Shown here: in pieces, positions 53,131-62,133 of the stretch | Layout: each line of letters opens with the position of its first letter | Numbering within the stretch: position 1 is the stretch's first letter | Notes under the pieces: generated by a model | The model's database searches: none | The model's input: the letters and a program-made list of their open reading frames with translations, nothing else | Told to the model about the DNA's origin: nothing | Source: Pseudomonas psychrophila HA-4 | GTDB taxonomy: Bacteria > Pseudomonadota > Gammaproteobacteria > Pseudomonadales > Pseudomonadaceae | DNA length: 64,000 nucleotides | Direction: 5' to 3' | NCBI RefSeq assembly: GCF_000282975.1 | Contig: NZ_ALJC01000128.1 | Coordinates: forward strand, 124,001 to 188,000 | Translations under genes and position numbers: made by a program

Positions 53131-53159
53131 TGACGCGGTTATAGGAATACGCCTATAAT
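53131..53159 (+). promoter_or_regulatory. Sigma-70 promoter of ppa
   Basis: A perfect TATAAT -10 hexamer (53154-53159) lies 17 bp after a TGACGC -35-like sequence (53131-53136), placing the start site near 53166 and a leader of about 55 nt before ppa. Confidence 0.65.
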
Positions 53160-53220
53160 CGCCGCCACTTTTTGGCCAAATCGGCCAAGCTAACTGGCCT
53201 ACACACGGGGGCACCGCCCA

Positions 53221-53748
53221 ATGAGCTACAGCAAGATTCCGGCTGGCAAAGACCTGCCGAATGACATCTACGTCGCTATCGAGATTCCGGCTAACCACGC
53301 GCCGATCAAATATGAAATCGACAAAGACAGCGATTGCCTGTTCGTTGACCGCTTCATGGCTACCCCGATGTTCTACCCGGCCAACTACGGCTTCATCCCG
53401 AACACGCTGGCCGACGACGGTGACCCCCTCGACGTGCTGGTAGTGACCCCTTACCCAGTAGCTCCAGGTTCGGTTATCCGTGCACGTCCAGTTGGCATCC
53501 TGCACATGACTGACGACGGCGGCGGCGATGCCAAAGTAGTAGCAGTGCCTCACGACAAGCTGTCCCAGCTGTACGTTGACGTGAAAGAGTACACCGACCT
53601 GCCACCCCTGCTGATTCAGCAGATCCAGCACTTCTTCGAGAACTACAAAGACCTCGAAAAAGGCAAATGGGTAAAAATCGAAGGTTGGGGCGACGCTGAA
53701 GCTGCCCGCGCCGAGATCACCAAATCGGTTGCTGCCTACAAAGGCTAA
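53221..53748 (+). CDS. ppa: Inorganic pyrophosphatase (family I)
   Basis: Ppa hydrolyses pyrophosphate and drives biosynthetic reactions forward. The 175-residue product has the family length, the KYEIDKDSDCLFVDR region, the signature DGDPLDVLV with the metal-binding aspartates and the LKGKW-like EKGKWVKIEGW. It has its own sigma-70 promoter and terminator, as expected for a monocistronic housekeeping gene. Confidence 0.98.
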   Translation: MSYSKIPAGKDLPNDIYVAIEIPANHAPIKYEIDKDSDCLFVDRFMATPMFYPANYGFIPNTLADDGDPLDVLVVTPYPVAPGSVIRARPVGILHMTDDGGGDAKVVAVPHDKLSQLYVDVKEYTDLPPLLIQQIQHFFENYKDLEKGKWVKIEGWGDAEAARAEITKSVAAYKG

Positions 53749-53787
53749 GTGCAGACCGGCAGGCTTCAACAGCTTGCTCAACGCGCT

Positions 53788-53815
53788 AAAAACCCCGGCT
53801 CACCGGGGTTTTTTT
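53788..53815 (+). terminator. Rho-independent terminator of ppa
   Basis: AACCCCGG (53791-53798) pairs with CCGGGGTT (53803-53810) around a CTCA loop; an A-run precedes and a T-run of seven follows, extending the stem. This is a textbook terminator 40 bp after the ppa stop. Confidence 0.93.
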
Positions 53816-53934
53816 ATGCCTGCCTAAACACACAGAAACACAGCCTGTTCATGCCAGTTGAATGAGTGCAGGAATCAAGTGGGAAATATCGTTTTAAGAC
53901 GAGGATTTATCTCTTTTCACCTGTTTTTTTTGAA

Positions 53935-53953
53935 CGTTTAGTTTATTTAAACG
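53935..53953 (+). promoter_or_regulatory. Palindromic operator candidate upstream of the S24 repressor
   Basis: CGTTTA (53935-53940) and TAAACG (53948-53953) form an inverted repeat with a 7-bp spacer, 30 bp before the repressor ATG. A further CGTAAAC half-site follows. Autoregulation by the CI/LexA-like protein would fit. Confidence 0.5.
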
Positions 53954-53982
53954 GTGTCGTCTTCTCCGTAAACTCCGCCTTC

Positions 53983-54741
53983 ATGAATACATCCGGTGAT
54001 CGCCTCAGAACCCTCCTGCGGGAGTGTCATTTATCCGCTTCGGACTTCGCCGCCAATCGCCGCGTCACGCCGCAGCACGTCAACAACTGGTTCAAGCGCG
54101 GCATCCCCATGGCCCGACTGGACGAAATCGCCGAACTGTTGTGCGTTAACAGCCGATGGCTGCGCACCGGTGAAGGCATCAAACATCCAGGAGCCCCGAT
54201 CATCAGCCCTACGGCGCCTCAGTCAGCGCCAGACCAGCAGCTAAGAACCTCACACCCCCACACCGCCCCCAACAACACCAGCGACATAGACGTGCCGTTC
54301 TTCAACGAAGTGCTGAATGCCAGTGGCTCAGGAAAAACCCACGTGGCCCAGATACCGGAACACCGGATACGCCTGACCTCGGCCATCTTGCACACCATGG
54401 ACGTCAGCCCTGACCAGGCCCTGTGTGCGCCCATGATCGGCAACAGCATGGTGCCCCGAATTGAAGCGGGCTCAACCGTGGCCATCGACAGCAGCCTGAC
54501 CCAAATCGTCGACGGCGAAATCTACGCCCTCGAACAAGACGGCATGTTGCGCATCAAATACGTCTACCGCCTGCCCAACAACGGCTTACGCTTGCGCAGC
54601 CACAACCACGAAGAATACCCGGACGAACTCTTCTGCTCGCTCCAGATACAAGAGCAAAACCTGCGAATACTGGGCTGGGTATTTTGGTGGTCCACCCTAA
54701 ATAAACGTCGCCCGCCAGTGCCTTACAAACTGGAGGGTTAG
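53983..54741 (+). CDS. CI/LexA-like repressor with HTH and S24 peptidase domain
   Basis: ATG 53983 gives 252 residues: an N-terminal HTH (DRLRTLLRECHLSASDFAANRRVTPQHVNNWFKRG, broken here at residues 6-40) and a C-terminal S24 domain from about residue 140. The nucleophile serine is in GNSMVP (Ser155) and the general-base lysine in LRIKYV (Lys192). An Ala-Gly cleavage site is not obvious; the linker reads NASGSG. It resembles the PrtR-type regulators that control pyocins or prophages after DNA damage. No phage or pyocin genes are adjacent, so it is an orphan here or regulates a distant target. Confidence 0.88.
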   Translation: MNTSGDRLRTLLRECHLSASDFAANRRVTPQHVNNWFKRGIPMARLDEIAELLCVNSRWLRTGEGIKHPGAPIISPTAPQSAPDQQLRTSHPHTAPNNTSDIDVPFFNEVLNASGSGKTHVAQIPEHRIRLTSAILHTMDVSPDQALCAPMIGNSMVPRIEAGSTVAIDSSLTQIVDGEIYALEQDGMLRIKYVYRLPNNGLRLRSHNHEEYPDELFCSLQIQEQNLRILGWVFWWSTLNKRRPPVPYKLEG

Positions 54742-54783
54742 GGTGTTAAGGCGTGAGAAGGTGAAACCGAAGTGGGATTTTTG
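54742..54783. other. Short spacer after the repressor gene
   Basis: No gene was found. This is the beginning of a 393-bp non-coding stretch that continues with the structured element at 54784-54993 and then about 140 bp with nothing recognised before the ilvE stop codon at 55135. Confidence 0.5.
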
Positions 54784-54993
54784 CTGGGAAACGCGATCAA
54801 TTCCCAGTATGCTCTGCCGCACTCGCGCATCCCCCTGCTCCCTGCAGGCCGGATTGCAGGGCGTAGCAGCGATAAGCCACCACGCCCCACACACCCAGAC
54901 GCCACGCGCTGGATGTCCCGATTGAAGGTGAGTGCGGTTTGCCAAAAACAAACCAAACCCGCCCCCGAGAAGCCGGCCACAAGCCGGCTTTTT
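54784..54993 (+). ncRNA. Candidate structured RNA ending in a terminator
   Basis: Several nested pairings occur: CTGGGAA/TTCCCAG (54784-54790 with 54801-54807), a long-range closing stem CCGCACTC/GAGTGCGG (54817-54824 with 54930-54937), and inside it CCTGCA/TGCAGG (54841-54846 with 54855-54860). A strong terminator with a T-run follows. I do not recognise the family. It could be a small RNA or a regulatory leader; no convincing reading frame spans it. Confidence 0.35.
54970..54993 (+). terminator. Rho-independent terminator
   Basis: AAGCCGGC (54970-54977) pairs with GCCGGCTT (54983-54990) around a 5-nt loop and is followed by TTT. It may end either the repressor message or a separate short transcript. 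Confidence 0.75.
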
Positions 54994-55134
54994 AATGCTT
55001 GAAATAAACCAATTTCATCCACAGCGCCACTCAGCGCGTGCCACAGGCAATCACGCCAAGGTCTGCTTTGGCTTGAACGAACAGCCTTGGCCACTGCCCG
55101 GCAATTCAATGCCTGACAATGGCCAAGCCGGTCT

Positions 55135-56163
55135 TTACGCCCCTTGAACCTTCACGATCCAGCCTTCTGGCGCTTCAACGTCTCCGGACTGGATGCCGGT
55201 CAGTTGGTTGTACAGCTGTTGCGTCACCGGCCCCACTTCCTCGCGGCTGTGGAACACGTGCAGTTTGTCGCGGTACTGGATGCCGCCAATCGGCGTGATC
55301 ACGGCAGCGGTGCCACAGGCACCGGCTTCGCTGAAGCGGCTCAGTTCGTCTACCCGCACATCGCCTTCAACCACGGTCAAGCCCAGACGGTCTTTGGCCA
55401 GTTGAATCAATGACAGGCGGGTGATGCCCGGCAGTACCGACGCCGAACGCGGGGTGACAAATTGTTTGTCTTCGGTGATTGCAAAGAAGTTGGCCGAGCC
55501 GACTTCTTCGATGTTGGTGTGGGTCAGCGGGTCTAGGTAGATGCAGTCCGCAAAACCAGCGCGCTTGGCTTCAGAGCCAGGCAGCAGGCTGGCCGCGTAG
55601 TTGCCGCCCACTTTGGCAGCACCGGTGCCATTAGGCGCGGCGCGGTCGTAATCAGAGATCATGAAGTCGCAAGGCTTCATGCCGCCTTTGAAGTACGGGC
55701 CAACCGGAATGCAGAACACGCTGAAAATGAACTCAGGTGCAGTGCGTACGCCGATGTTGTCACCCACGCCAATCACGAAAGGCCGCAGGTAGAGCGCGCC
55801 ACCCGAGCCGTACGGCGGAATGAAATGCTCGTTCGCTTTGACCACTTGGGTGCAGGCATCGATGAACTGTTCAACCGAGACCCTCGGCATCATCAGACGA
55901 TCGCAACTGCGCTGCATACGCAGGGCGTTCTGGTCAGGACGAAACAGGTTGATCGAACCGTCCTTGCAGCGATAAGCCTTGAGGCCTTCGAAGCACTGTT
56001 GCCCATAGTGCAAGGCGGTGGAGCCTTCACTGATGTGCAGCACGTTATCTTCGGACAGGACACCCGCATCCCACTGATCTTGGCTCCAGTGAGACAGGTA
56101 GCGGTAGTCGGTTTTTATGTAGCTGAAGCCCAATGTGCTCCAGTCGATACTCGGGACAGACAT
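55135..56163 (-). CDS. ilvE: Branched-chain-amino-acid aminotransferase
   Basis: IlvE performs the last transamination of leucine, isoleucine and valine. ATG 56163, preceded by GAGGTAATC, gives 342 residues, matching the longer BCAT group. The fold-type IV lysine is in AAKVGGNYAAS, and GSGGALYLRPFVIGVG and EVGSANFFAITED are characteristic; the CGTAAVITPIGGI phosphate-binding loop is also present. It stands alone on the minus strand, converging with the upstream repressor region. Confidence 0.96.
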   Translation of the reverse strand: MSVPSIDWSTLGFSYIKTDYRYLSHWSQDQWDAGVLSEDNVLHISEGSTALHYGQQCFEGLKAYRCKDGSINLFRPDQNALRMQRSCDRLMMPRVSVEQFIDACTQVVKANEHFIPPYGSGGALYLRPFVIGVGDNIGVRTAPEFIFSVFCIPVGPYFKGGMKPCDFMISDYDRAAPNGTGAAKVGGNYAASLLPGSEAKRAGFADCIYLDPLTHTNIEEVGSANFFAITEDKQFVTPRSASVLPGITRLSLIQLAKDRLGLTVVEGDVRVDELSRFSEAGACGTAAVITPIGGIQYRDKLHVFHSREEVGPVTQQLYNQLTGIQSGDVEAPEGWIVKVQGA

Positions 56164-56375
56164 GATTACCTCGAATGCTGTTCTTGGCAGATTAAGCGAC
56201 ACCGCCATCAGTCGATGCCGTACAGCGGGCCTTTGCGCCAGCCACTATAGATCCAAACTACCCATTTTTATTGCACGTAGAAACGGGTAAGACAAATGTC
56301 TCGTCAGATGCGCCAATTTAGTCAGTCCCCAGGATCCGCGCAATGCTCAGTTGAAGCCTCTGATCGTTCACCTCA

Positions 56376-57479
56376 TCACTGCGCTGGTTTTTGATCAGGC
56401 TCAATCCCCAGGCCTGTGATCAAATCGCCCTCTCGCGCTTGCGCCCCCGGATCATCGGCCCGCCACCATCTGCTTGAGATGCGCATGGAATAGCGGCGCC
56501 GGTATTCGGACGGCGTAACACCTGTGGCCCGTTTAAACAAACGCCGAAATGCGCTGGCATCTTGATAGCCGCAATACTCCATCACTTCGTTCAGGTCGAC
56601 CAAGGTCACTTCGAGTAGCTGCTTGGCCCGCTCGACACGCAGTCGGTGCAAGTAGTCCAGCGGGGTCATGCCTTCTACTTCTTTGAAGTGTCGCAACAAG
56701 GTGCGCGGGCTGGCAGCCGCTTCTTGGGCTACGCGCTCAAGGCTGTAGGGCGCCTGAATATGTTGTTGGATCCAGTGCTTGGCCCGGAAGACCACGCTGT
56801 CTCGGGTTTTCACCGAGATGCCCGGAAAGTTGAGGCTGGAATGCTCAAACCGCATGGGGTGGTAGAGCAACCCATTGGTCGCGATTTGTGCCATTTCTTC
56901 ACCGGCGAAATGGCGGATCAATTCAACCACCAGGTCGCAGACCGCCGCCGGAGCGCCAGCGGTGAAAACCGCCCCGTCCACCACCACCGGGCCTTCCATC
57001 GCCAGTTGTACGTTAGGGAAGCTGGACGCAAACCAGTTCGCAATCATCCAGGTGACGGTGGCGCGGCGGCCGTCGAGTACACCTGCACGGGCCAACATCA
57101 CCGGGCCATTGAAACTGGCCGCAATGGCGCGACCCTGAGAGTGATACCGCGCGATGCAGCTCAGTTCTTCGGTGCACTGATACAGAACGTGGTTCAGGTC
57201 CGGCACGCTTTTCATCTGCACACCCGGAACAAATAACGCCGTCTGCGAGGGCCGCAGGGTTTTACGCCCTCCTGTAGGCGACTGCATGCCCGACATCCAG
57301 TCCGGCAGCGGCAGTTCATTGCCCGAGGCATCGATCAGACGCCAATGAAAAAACGCACCTCTTTTATCCGGGTTACGCATCTGCCACAGGTTGTTGAAGG
57401 TGCGCAACATGTCGATAACGCTAAAAAGCGTACCGACCATGCTGTGAGGGCCGTGGAGTAAATCAATACGCACGTTCAT
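56376..57479 (-). CDS. GlxA family transcriptional regulator (DJ-1/PfpI plus AraC HTH)
   Basis: ATG 57479, preceded by AGGTGAGCCC, gives 367 residues. The N-terminal half is a class I glutamine amidotransferase-like (DJ-1/PfpI) sensing domain, and the C-terminal 110 residues are an AraC HTH pair (SLERVAQEAAASPRTLLRHF and LNEVMEYCGYQDASAFRRLFKRATGVTPSEYRRR). Members often control amine or quaternary-amine catabolism. It is divergent from the porin gene with 287 bp between, so it probably controls the porin-MFS-metallopeptidase-CapA run. Confidence 0.9.
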   Translation of the reverse strand: MNVRIDLLHGPHSMVGTLFSVIDMLRTFNNLWQMRNPDKRGAFFHWRLIDASGNELPLPDWMSGMQSPTGGRKTLRPSQTALFVPGVQMKSVPDLNHVLYQCTEELSCIARYHSQGRAIAASFNGPVMLARAGVLDGRRATVTWMIANWFASSFPNVQLAMEGPVVVDGAVFTAGAPAAVCDLVVELIRHFAGEEMAQIATNGLLYHPMRFEHSSLNFPGISVKTRDSVVFRAKHWIQQHIQAPYSLERVAQEAAASPRTLLRHFKEVEGMTPLDYLHRLRVERAKQLLEVTLVDLNEVMEYCGYQDASAFRRLFKRATGVTPSEYRRRYSMRISSRWWRADDPGAQAREGDLITGLGIEPDQKPAQ

Positions 57480-57766
57480 GGGCTCACCTGGCGATATTGG
57501 ATTTATTGTTGGCGATACTAGCCCCCTCTCCTGTGCGCTGTCTGCCAGCAGCCTTTTTGCCCTTACAGCCCAGCGCGTCACCCCTCTTTGAAAACTGATT
57601 AAAGCAGCGTTGCCAACAAACACCCAACGGTGTGTTCACCGCCTGTTTTTCGTGGCGATATTGGCCCTATTGCTGTCGGTATTCGCCGTATTACGGCGCT
57701 TGCTTGGGCGCTAGACTGAAAACGCCTGGCATCCTCAAGAAAAAAACAAAACGAAGGTATGAGTCA

Positions 57767-59626
57767 GTGAAAACAACAATAAAAAGAAAGTGGGGCATGG
57801 CCGGTAAACCCCTCGTGACCGGGCTCGCCACGTCCTTGCTCACCGCTGGCATTACCGCTCCGGCAACGGGCGGAGAACTGGTTTTTGGCGACCTGAAGTC
57901 CGGGTTGGGCAAAGGCATCGAATGGCAACAAGACGACACACGCCTAAACGTGAAAGGCGCCTTGTCACTCGGAACGGTGCGACGCATGGACAACCCGAGC
58001 CAGCACCTGACCAGTACCGAAAACGGCATGAACCTGTTCAACGACGGCGACCTGAACTACAAGCGCGGCGATGCGGTGTCTACGTCGCTCGAAACCTACC
58101 TGCAAGCAGACCTCAGCCATCGCAACCTTGGCGTCTTTGTCAGCGCCAAAGGCTGGTACGACTACGCCCAAAAACATCAGGGTGTCGACTATGGCAGCGT
58201 CCCCAATGGCTATCGTGCAGGCGAACCGCTGAGCGATGACGGTTTTGACTCGCTGGCGCGGTTTTCTAACGCCGTGATCAACGATGCGTATGTGTACGGC
58301 AACTTCCAGCCGGGTGGCCACGACTTGCTGGTGCGGCTTGGCGATCAGGCCATTCCATGGGTCACGCCGACCACGATCAGCGGAGGCTTGCAGGCGGTGA
58401 ACGCGTTTGATTGGGCCGCGGCACGCCGCAGCACCTCAATCGCCGAGGCCCGTACCGTGGCCATGCCAACGCTGTACGCCAAGCTGGCCTTGACCGACAA
58501 CCTGAGCGTTGATGCCTTCAATCAATTTGAGTTCCGCCCCAACGCCTACCCAGGGTGCGGCAGCTATCTGTCGACCAGCGACTATGCGCAGCCGGGCTGT
58601 GATCAATTCCTGCTGAACGGCAGCGTGCTAAGCGCGGTGGCTGGCCGACCGATTTACACCACTGATGGCCAAGCGCTAAACAACCCGCTGGACAGCGTGG
58701 CCCGTGGCCCGGACCACCGCCCCGGCAACAACCAATACGGCGCCAGCCTGCAATATCGGTGGGATAACGTCGGGCTGTTCGGCTTTTACTTCGCCGACTA
58801 CACCAGCCGCGATGCCATTACCCAAGTAGTTCGCACCGGCCCCGGCGTTCTGACGCCCGCGGCGGCCAACGTAGGCCAAGCCGTCCCTACCGGAATTGCC
58901 GCCAATTATTTGCGCGCCTTCCCGACTAATGTGCGCCTGTACGCGCTTAACTTTAAAACGCGGCTACCGGGCGGCACGGGTATCTATGCCGAGTACAGCT
59001 ATCGCCCCAATCAGCCGATTGCCTGGAACGGCGCCGACTTTATTACTGGCCTGCTGGCCGGTAACGGCCCCTTCGCCTACCTGGCCAAAACACCCACCGG
59101 CTACTTGGCGCCAGGCTACGACCGTTTTCGGGTCAGCCAATTCAACCTCGGCGCCAGCCACCCATTCAGCAACGTATTGGGTGGCGAAATGAAGCTTTCG
59201 GCCGAAGCGGGCTTTAAGTACGTGCACAACCTGCCCGACACCGACGACCGCCGCTATGGGCGCCCAGGCTTTGGCAGCGCGCCTTATGGCCCTGGCGCCA
59301 AATGCACAGGCCCCGCCACAAAATGCTCGATGGATGGGTTTGTCACGCCGTTTTCTTGGGGCACCCGCTCCAAAGCCGAAATCAATTACAAGAATGTGTT
59401 GCCCGGGCTCGACCTGACGCCCTCGCTCACCTTGGTCTATGACGTTAAGGGCCACGCCTATGACGGCGTGTTTTCCGAAGGCCGCTATGCGCAAATCCTC
59501 GGCGTTCGCGGCGACTACAAAAGCAGCTACACCTTCAACCTGAGCTACCTGAATACCGGTGGTGGCGATTACAACCTGGTGGCAGATCGAAGCATGTTAG
59601 AGGCCAGTGTCGGCGTTCGCTTCTAA
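57767..59626 (+). CDS. DUF1302 family outer-membrane porin-like protein
   Basis: Starting at GTG 57767 (GAAGG 9 nt upstream), the 619-residue product has a basic n-region, a signal sequence ending near PATGG, and a mature part rich in alternating beta-strand patterns ending in a C-terminal phenylalanine (VGVRF), as outer-membrane barrels do. The opening with NLFNDGDLNYKRGD is the DUF1302 signature. These proteins are often encoded with uptake and hydrolysis genes for hydrophobic or complex substrates. ATG 57797 is an alternative start. An MFS transporter follows after 26 bp. Confidence 0.85.
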   Translation: MKTTIKRKWGMAGKPLVTGLATSLLTAGITAPATGGELVFGDLKSGLGKGIEWQQDDTRLNVKGALSLGTVRRMDNPSQHLTSTENGMNLFNDGDLNYKRGDAVSTSLETYLQADLSHRNLGVFVSAKGWYDYAQKHQGVDYGSVPNGYRAGEPLSDDGFDSLARFSNAVINDAYVYGNFQPGGHDLLVRLGDQAIPWVTPTTISGGLQAVNAFDWAAARRSTSIAEARTVAMPTLYAKLALTDNLSVDAFNQFEFRPNAYPGCGSYLSTSDYAQPGCDQFLLNGSVLSAVAGRPIYTTDGQALNNPLDSVARGPDHRPGNNQYGASLQYRWDNVGLFGFYFADYTSRDAITQVVRTGPGVLTPAAANVGQAVPTGIAANYLRAFPTNVRLYALNFKTRLPGGTGIYAEYSYRPNQPIAWNGADFITGLLAGNGPFAYLAKTPTGYLAPGYDRFRVSQFNLGASHPFSNVLGGEMKLSAEAGFKYVHNLPDTDDRRYGRPGFGSAPYGPGAKCTGPATKCSMDGFVTPFSWGTRSKAEINYKNVLPGLDLTPSLTLVYDVKGHAYDGVFSEGRYAQILGVRGDYKSSYTFNLSYLNTGGGDYNLVADRSMLEASVGVRF

Positions 59627-59652
59627 CCGCTCCCTTTTAAAAGGCGATAACC

Positions 59653-60945
59653 ATGCACTCTTTGACCGATAAACGACGCCCGTTCGTGGTGGCACTGCTG
59701 ATGACAGTGGTCATTATCAGCGTGTTGGACAAAACCATTTTCGCCTTTGCTGGCCCGCAGATCATTGACGAACTGAAACTGACACCCGCGCAATTCGGTT
59801 TTATCAGCAGCGCGTTTTTCTTTCTGTACTCGATCTCCGGCGTGCTGGTGGGCTTTCTGGCTAACCGAATGCCCAGCCGCTGGATTCTCTCTGGCATGGC
59901 CTTGGTCTGGATGACTGCGCAACTGCTCGCGGCAATGTCCAGCAGCTTCGTCACCTTGCTGGCCAGCCGCGTCACGCTCGGCGCCGGTTGCGGCCCCGGC
60001 ACCGCCGTCACCCAGCACGCCTGCTTTAAGTGGTACGCCACGCGTGAGCGGGTGTTGCCAGCGGCGTTGATTCAGGTCGCGATCATGCTCGGCGCCATCG
60101 CGGGCGCGCTGGCCTTGCCAAGGCTGATCGAGCAATACGGCTGGCGCACGGGTTATGTGTTGTTGGCCGGTGTGGGGTTGATTTGGCTGTTGCTGTGGCA
60201 ACTCTATGGCCGCGAAGGCCAGCACGACGACACCAAGAGCAGCAATGGCGACGCTTTGCCCACGCTGCCCTACAGCCGTTTGCTGCTCAACCGCACGTTT
60301 GTCTGCATCACCTTGGTCGCGTTTTGCAGTTACCTGCCCAATGCCCTGCTCTACAGCTGGTTGCCCACCTACCTGCAAAAAGGGTTGGGCATGACGCCCA
60401 TGCAGTCGGGTTACTTGGTGTTCGCCACCACCCTGGGTGTTATTGCCATCAACTTGCTGGTGTCCAGCCTCGCACAGCGCGCCATGAAGCGTGGCGCCAG
60501 CATCCGCAAGGCAATGGTTGTTCCGCCCCTGCTGGCGTGCTTGATCGCAGCCGTGGCTTACATCTTCATGGGGTTCACCAGCACCAGCCTGACCGTGACC
60601 TTAGGTCTATTTCTGGTGGGCAGCATCCTGCTCAACCTGCTCTCAGCCTTTGGCTTTAGCATCGTTGCCCACATCGCCCCGGCCCGCCAACGCGGGAGCA
60701 TGCTGGCCATCCATATCGCCTTACTGACCACCGCCGGAATGCTCGCCCCTCTGCTGGTGGCGCAGGCCATCGGCTGGCAGAACGGCGACCTGGTGAACGG
60801 TTTCGAGCTGGCCATCGGCCTATTCGGCATTGCCCTTTTAGTGTTCACCGCACTCGGTCTTGTGTTGATCGACCCCGAACGCACCCGACATGAACTCAAT
60901 GCCCGCACTACGCCGGTGGGACTGCCGACGGTAAGCGTGGCTTAG
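59653..60945 (+). CDS. MFS transporter (anion:cation-symporter-like)
   Basis: The 430-residue protein has about twelve hydrophobic segments. The first loop contains GFLANRMPSRW, a variant of the MFS GxLaDrxGxR motif, and RVTLGAGCGPGTAVTQHACFKWYATRER resembles the ACS family that imports organic anions. The likely role is inner-membrane uptake of the substrate that enters through the neighbouring porin. Substrate is unknown. It lies 51 bp upstream of the metallopeptidase gene. Confidence 0.88.
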   Translation: MHSLTDKRRPFVVALLMTVVIISVLDKTIFAFAGPQIIDELKLTPAQFGFISSAFFFLYSISGVLVGFLANRMPSRWILSGMALVWMTAQLLAAMSSSFVTLLASRVTLGAGCGPGTAVTQHACFKWYATRERVLPAALIQVAIMLGAIAGALALPRLIEQYGWRTGYVLLAGVGLIWLLLWQLYGREGQHDDTKSSNGDALPTLPYSRLLLNRTFVCITLVAFCSYLPNALLYSWLPTYLQKGLGMTPMQSGYLVFATTLGVIAINLLVSSLAQRAMKRGASIRKAMVVPPLLACLIAAVAYIFMGFTSTSLTVTLGLFLVGSILLNLLSAFGFSIVAHIAPARQRGSMLAIHIALLTTAGMLAPLLVAQAIGWQNGDLVNGFELAIGLFGIALLVFTALGLVLIDPERTRHELNARTTPVGLPTVSVA

Positions 60946-60999
60946 CCCACGCCGCGTGCTCCCAACACCTCACTCACGACTATCAATAGAGAATGCTTG

Positions 61000-62133
61000 A
61001 TGGACCTGACCTGCTTTTCACAAAGCTACGCCGAAGCTCGGCAAAAATTCCTTGAAGCCTGCACACAGGCAGGGCTGCAAGTGCAATCCCACCCTCACCC
61101 GCTGCCGGGCCGCGACGGAGAAAAACTGGCCATTGACGTGGCACTTTTAGGCTCACCCAAAGCCGCTAACCTGCTGGTCGTGAGCAGCGGCGTGCATGGT
61201 GTCGAAGGCTTCTGCGGCTCAGCAGTACAGATTGATCACTTGCGCAACGCCGACTGGATGGAGCACTGCCGACGGCATGATCTGGCGGTGCTTTATCTGC
61301 ATGCGCTCAACCCTTACGGCTTCTCGTGGGTGCGGCGGGTTAACGAAAGCAATGTCGACCTCAATCGCAACTTCATTGACTTCAACCAGCCGCTGCCCGA
61401 AAACCCGGAATACAGCGCAATCGCTGCACTGTTATTGCCCAAACGCCAACCGCCGACCTTGCTCAGCACGCTCGGCCTTGCTGGGCACGCCCTGCGCCAC
61501 GGGCCTAAAGCCCTGCAATCGGCCATCACACGGGGCCAACACACCGACCCTCAAGGGCTATTTTTTTCGGGCACCGAACCCAGTTGGAGCAACCAACAAC
61601 TGCGCCAGATCATTCGCCGCCTAGGCCGCGAGTGCCAACGCATCGGCTGGATCGATGTGCACACAGGGCTTGGCCCGTATGGCGTGGGCGAGCGCATCTA
61701 CAAAGGGCGCACCCACCCCGATGATATTGCGCGGGCGCGGCGCTGGTGGGGCGCACAGGTCACCACCAGCGAAGACGGCACTTCCTCGTCCGCCGTGCTT
61801 AACGGCACCCTGGATTTAGCGGTCATGCAAGAGTGCCCACAGGCGCAATACAACGGCCTGACCTTGGAGTACGGCACCCAACCCGGCCCCTCGGTACTCA
61901 ACGCGTTGCGTGCTGATCAATGGTTGCAGAACCATCCACAGACCCCAGAGGCTCAGCGCGTAAAAATAAAACGCCAACTGCGCGATGCCTTCTACATTGA
62001 TACCGACCCGTGGAAGCGGCGTGTGCTGGAGCAAGCGCGGGACGTGACGATATTGACCCTGCAAGGGCTCGCCACAACCCCGAAATCGGTTACAGCACCG
62101 CAGGCCCCAATCACAGAAGGATATTCAGGATGA
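61000..62133 (+). CDS. M14-like metallopeptidase (DUF2817)
   Basis: The 377-residue product has the carboxypeptidase-like zinc-binding motif HGVEGF (His-x-x-Glu), the NESNVDLNRNFIDF segment with the substrate-binding Asn-Arg, and a later DVHTGLGPYG with the third zinc histidine. The catalytic glutamate lies in LTLEYGTQPG. This is the DUF2817 subgroup of M14. No signal peptide is seen, so it acts in the cytoplasm on imported material. It is coupled by a 4-bp overlap to the CapA-like gene; TTG 60997 would add one residue. Confidence 0.88.
   Translation: MDLTCFSQSYAEARQKFLEACTQAGLQVQSHPHPLPGRDGEKLAIDVALLGSPKAANLLVVSSGVHGVEGFCGSAVQIDHLRNADWMEHCRRHDLAVLYLHALNPYGFSWVRRVNESNVDLNRNFIDFNQPLPENPEYSAIAALLLPKRQPPTLLSTLGLAGHALRHGPKALQSAITRGQHTDPQGLFFSGTEPSWSNQQLRQIIRRLGRECQRIGWIDVHTGLGPYGVGERIYKGRTHPDDIARARRWWGAQVTTSEDGTSSSAVLNGTLDLAVMQECPQAQYNGLTLEYGTQPGPSVLNALRADQWLQNHPQTPEAQRVKIKRQLRDAFYIDTDPWKRRVLEQARDVTILTLQGLATTPKSVTAPQAPITEGYSG

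Noticed and set aside
53866..55134. Prophage or pyocin cluster start at the S24 repressor
   Set aside because: ilvE and other housekeeping genes follow directly; no structural, lysis or replication phage gene is present.
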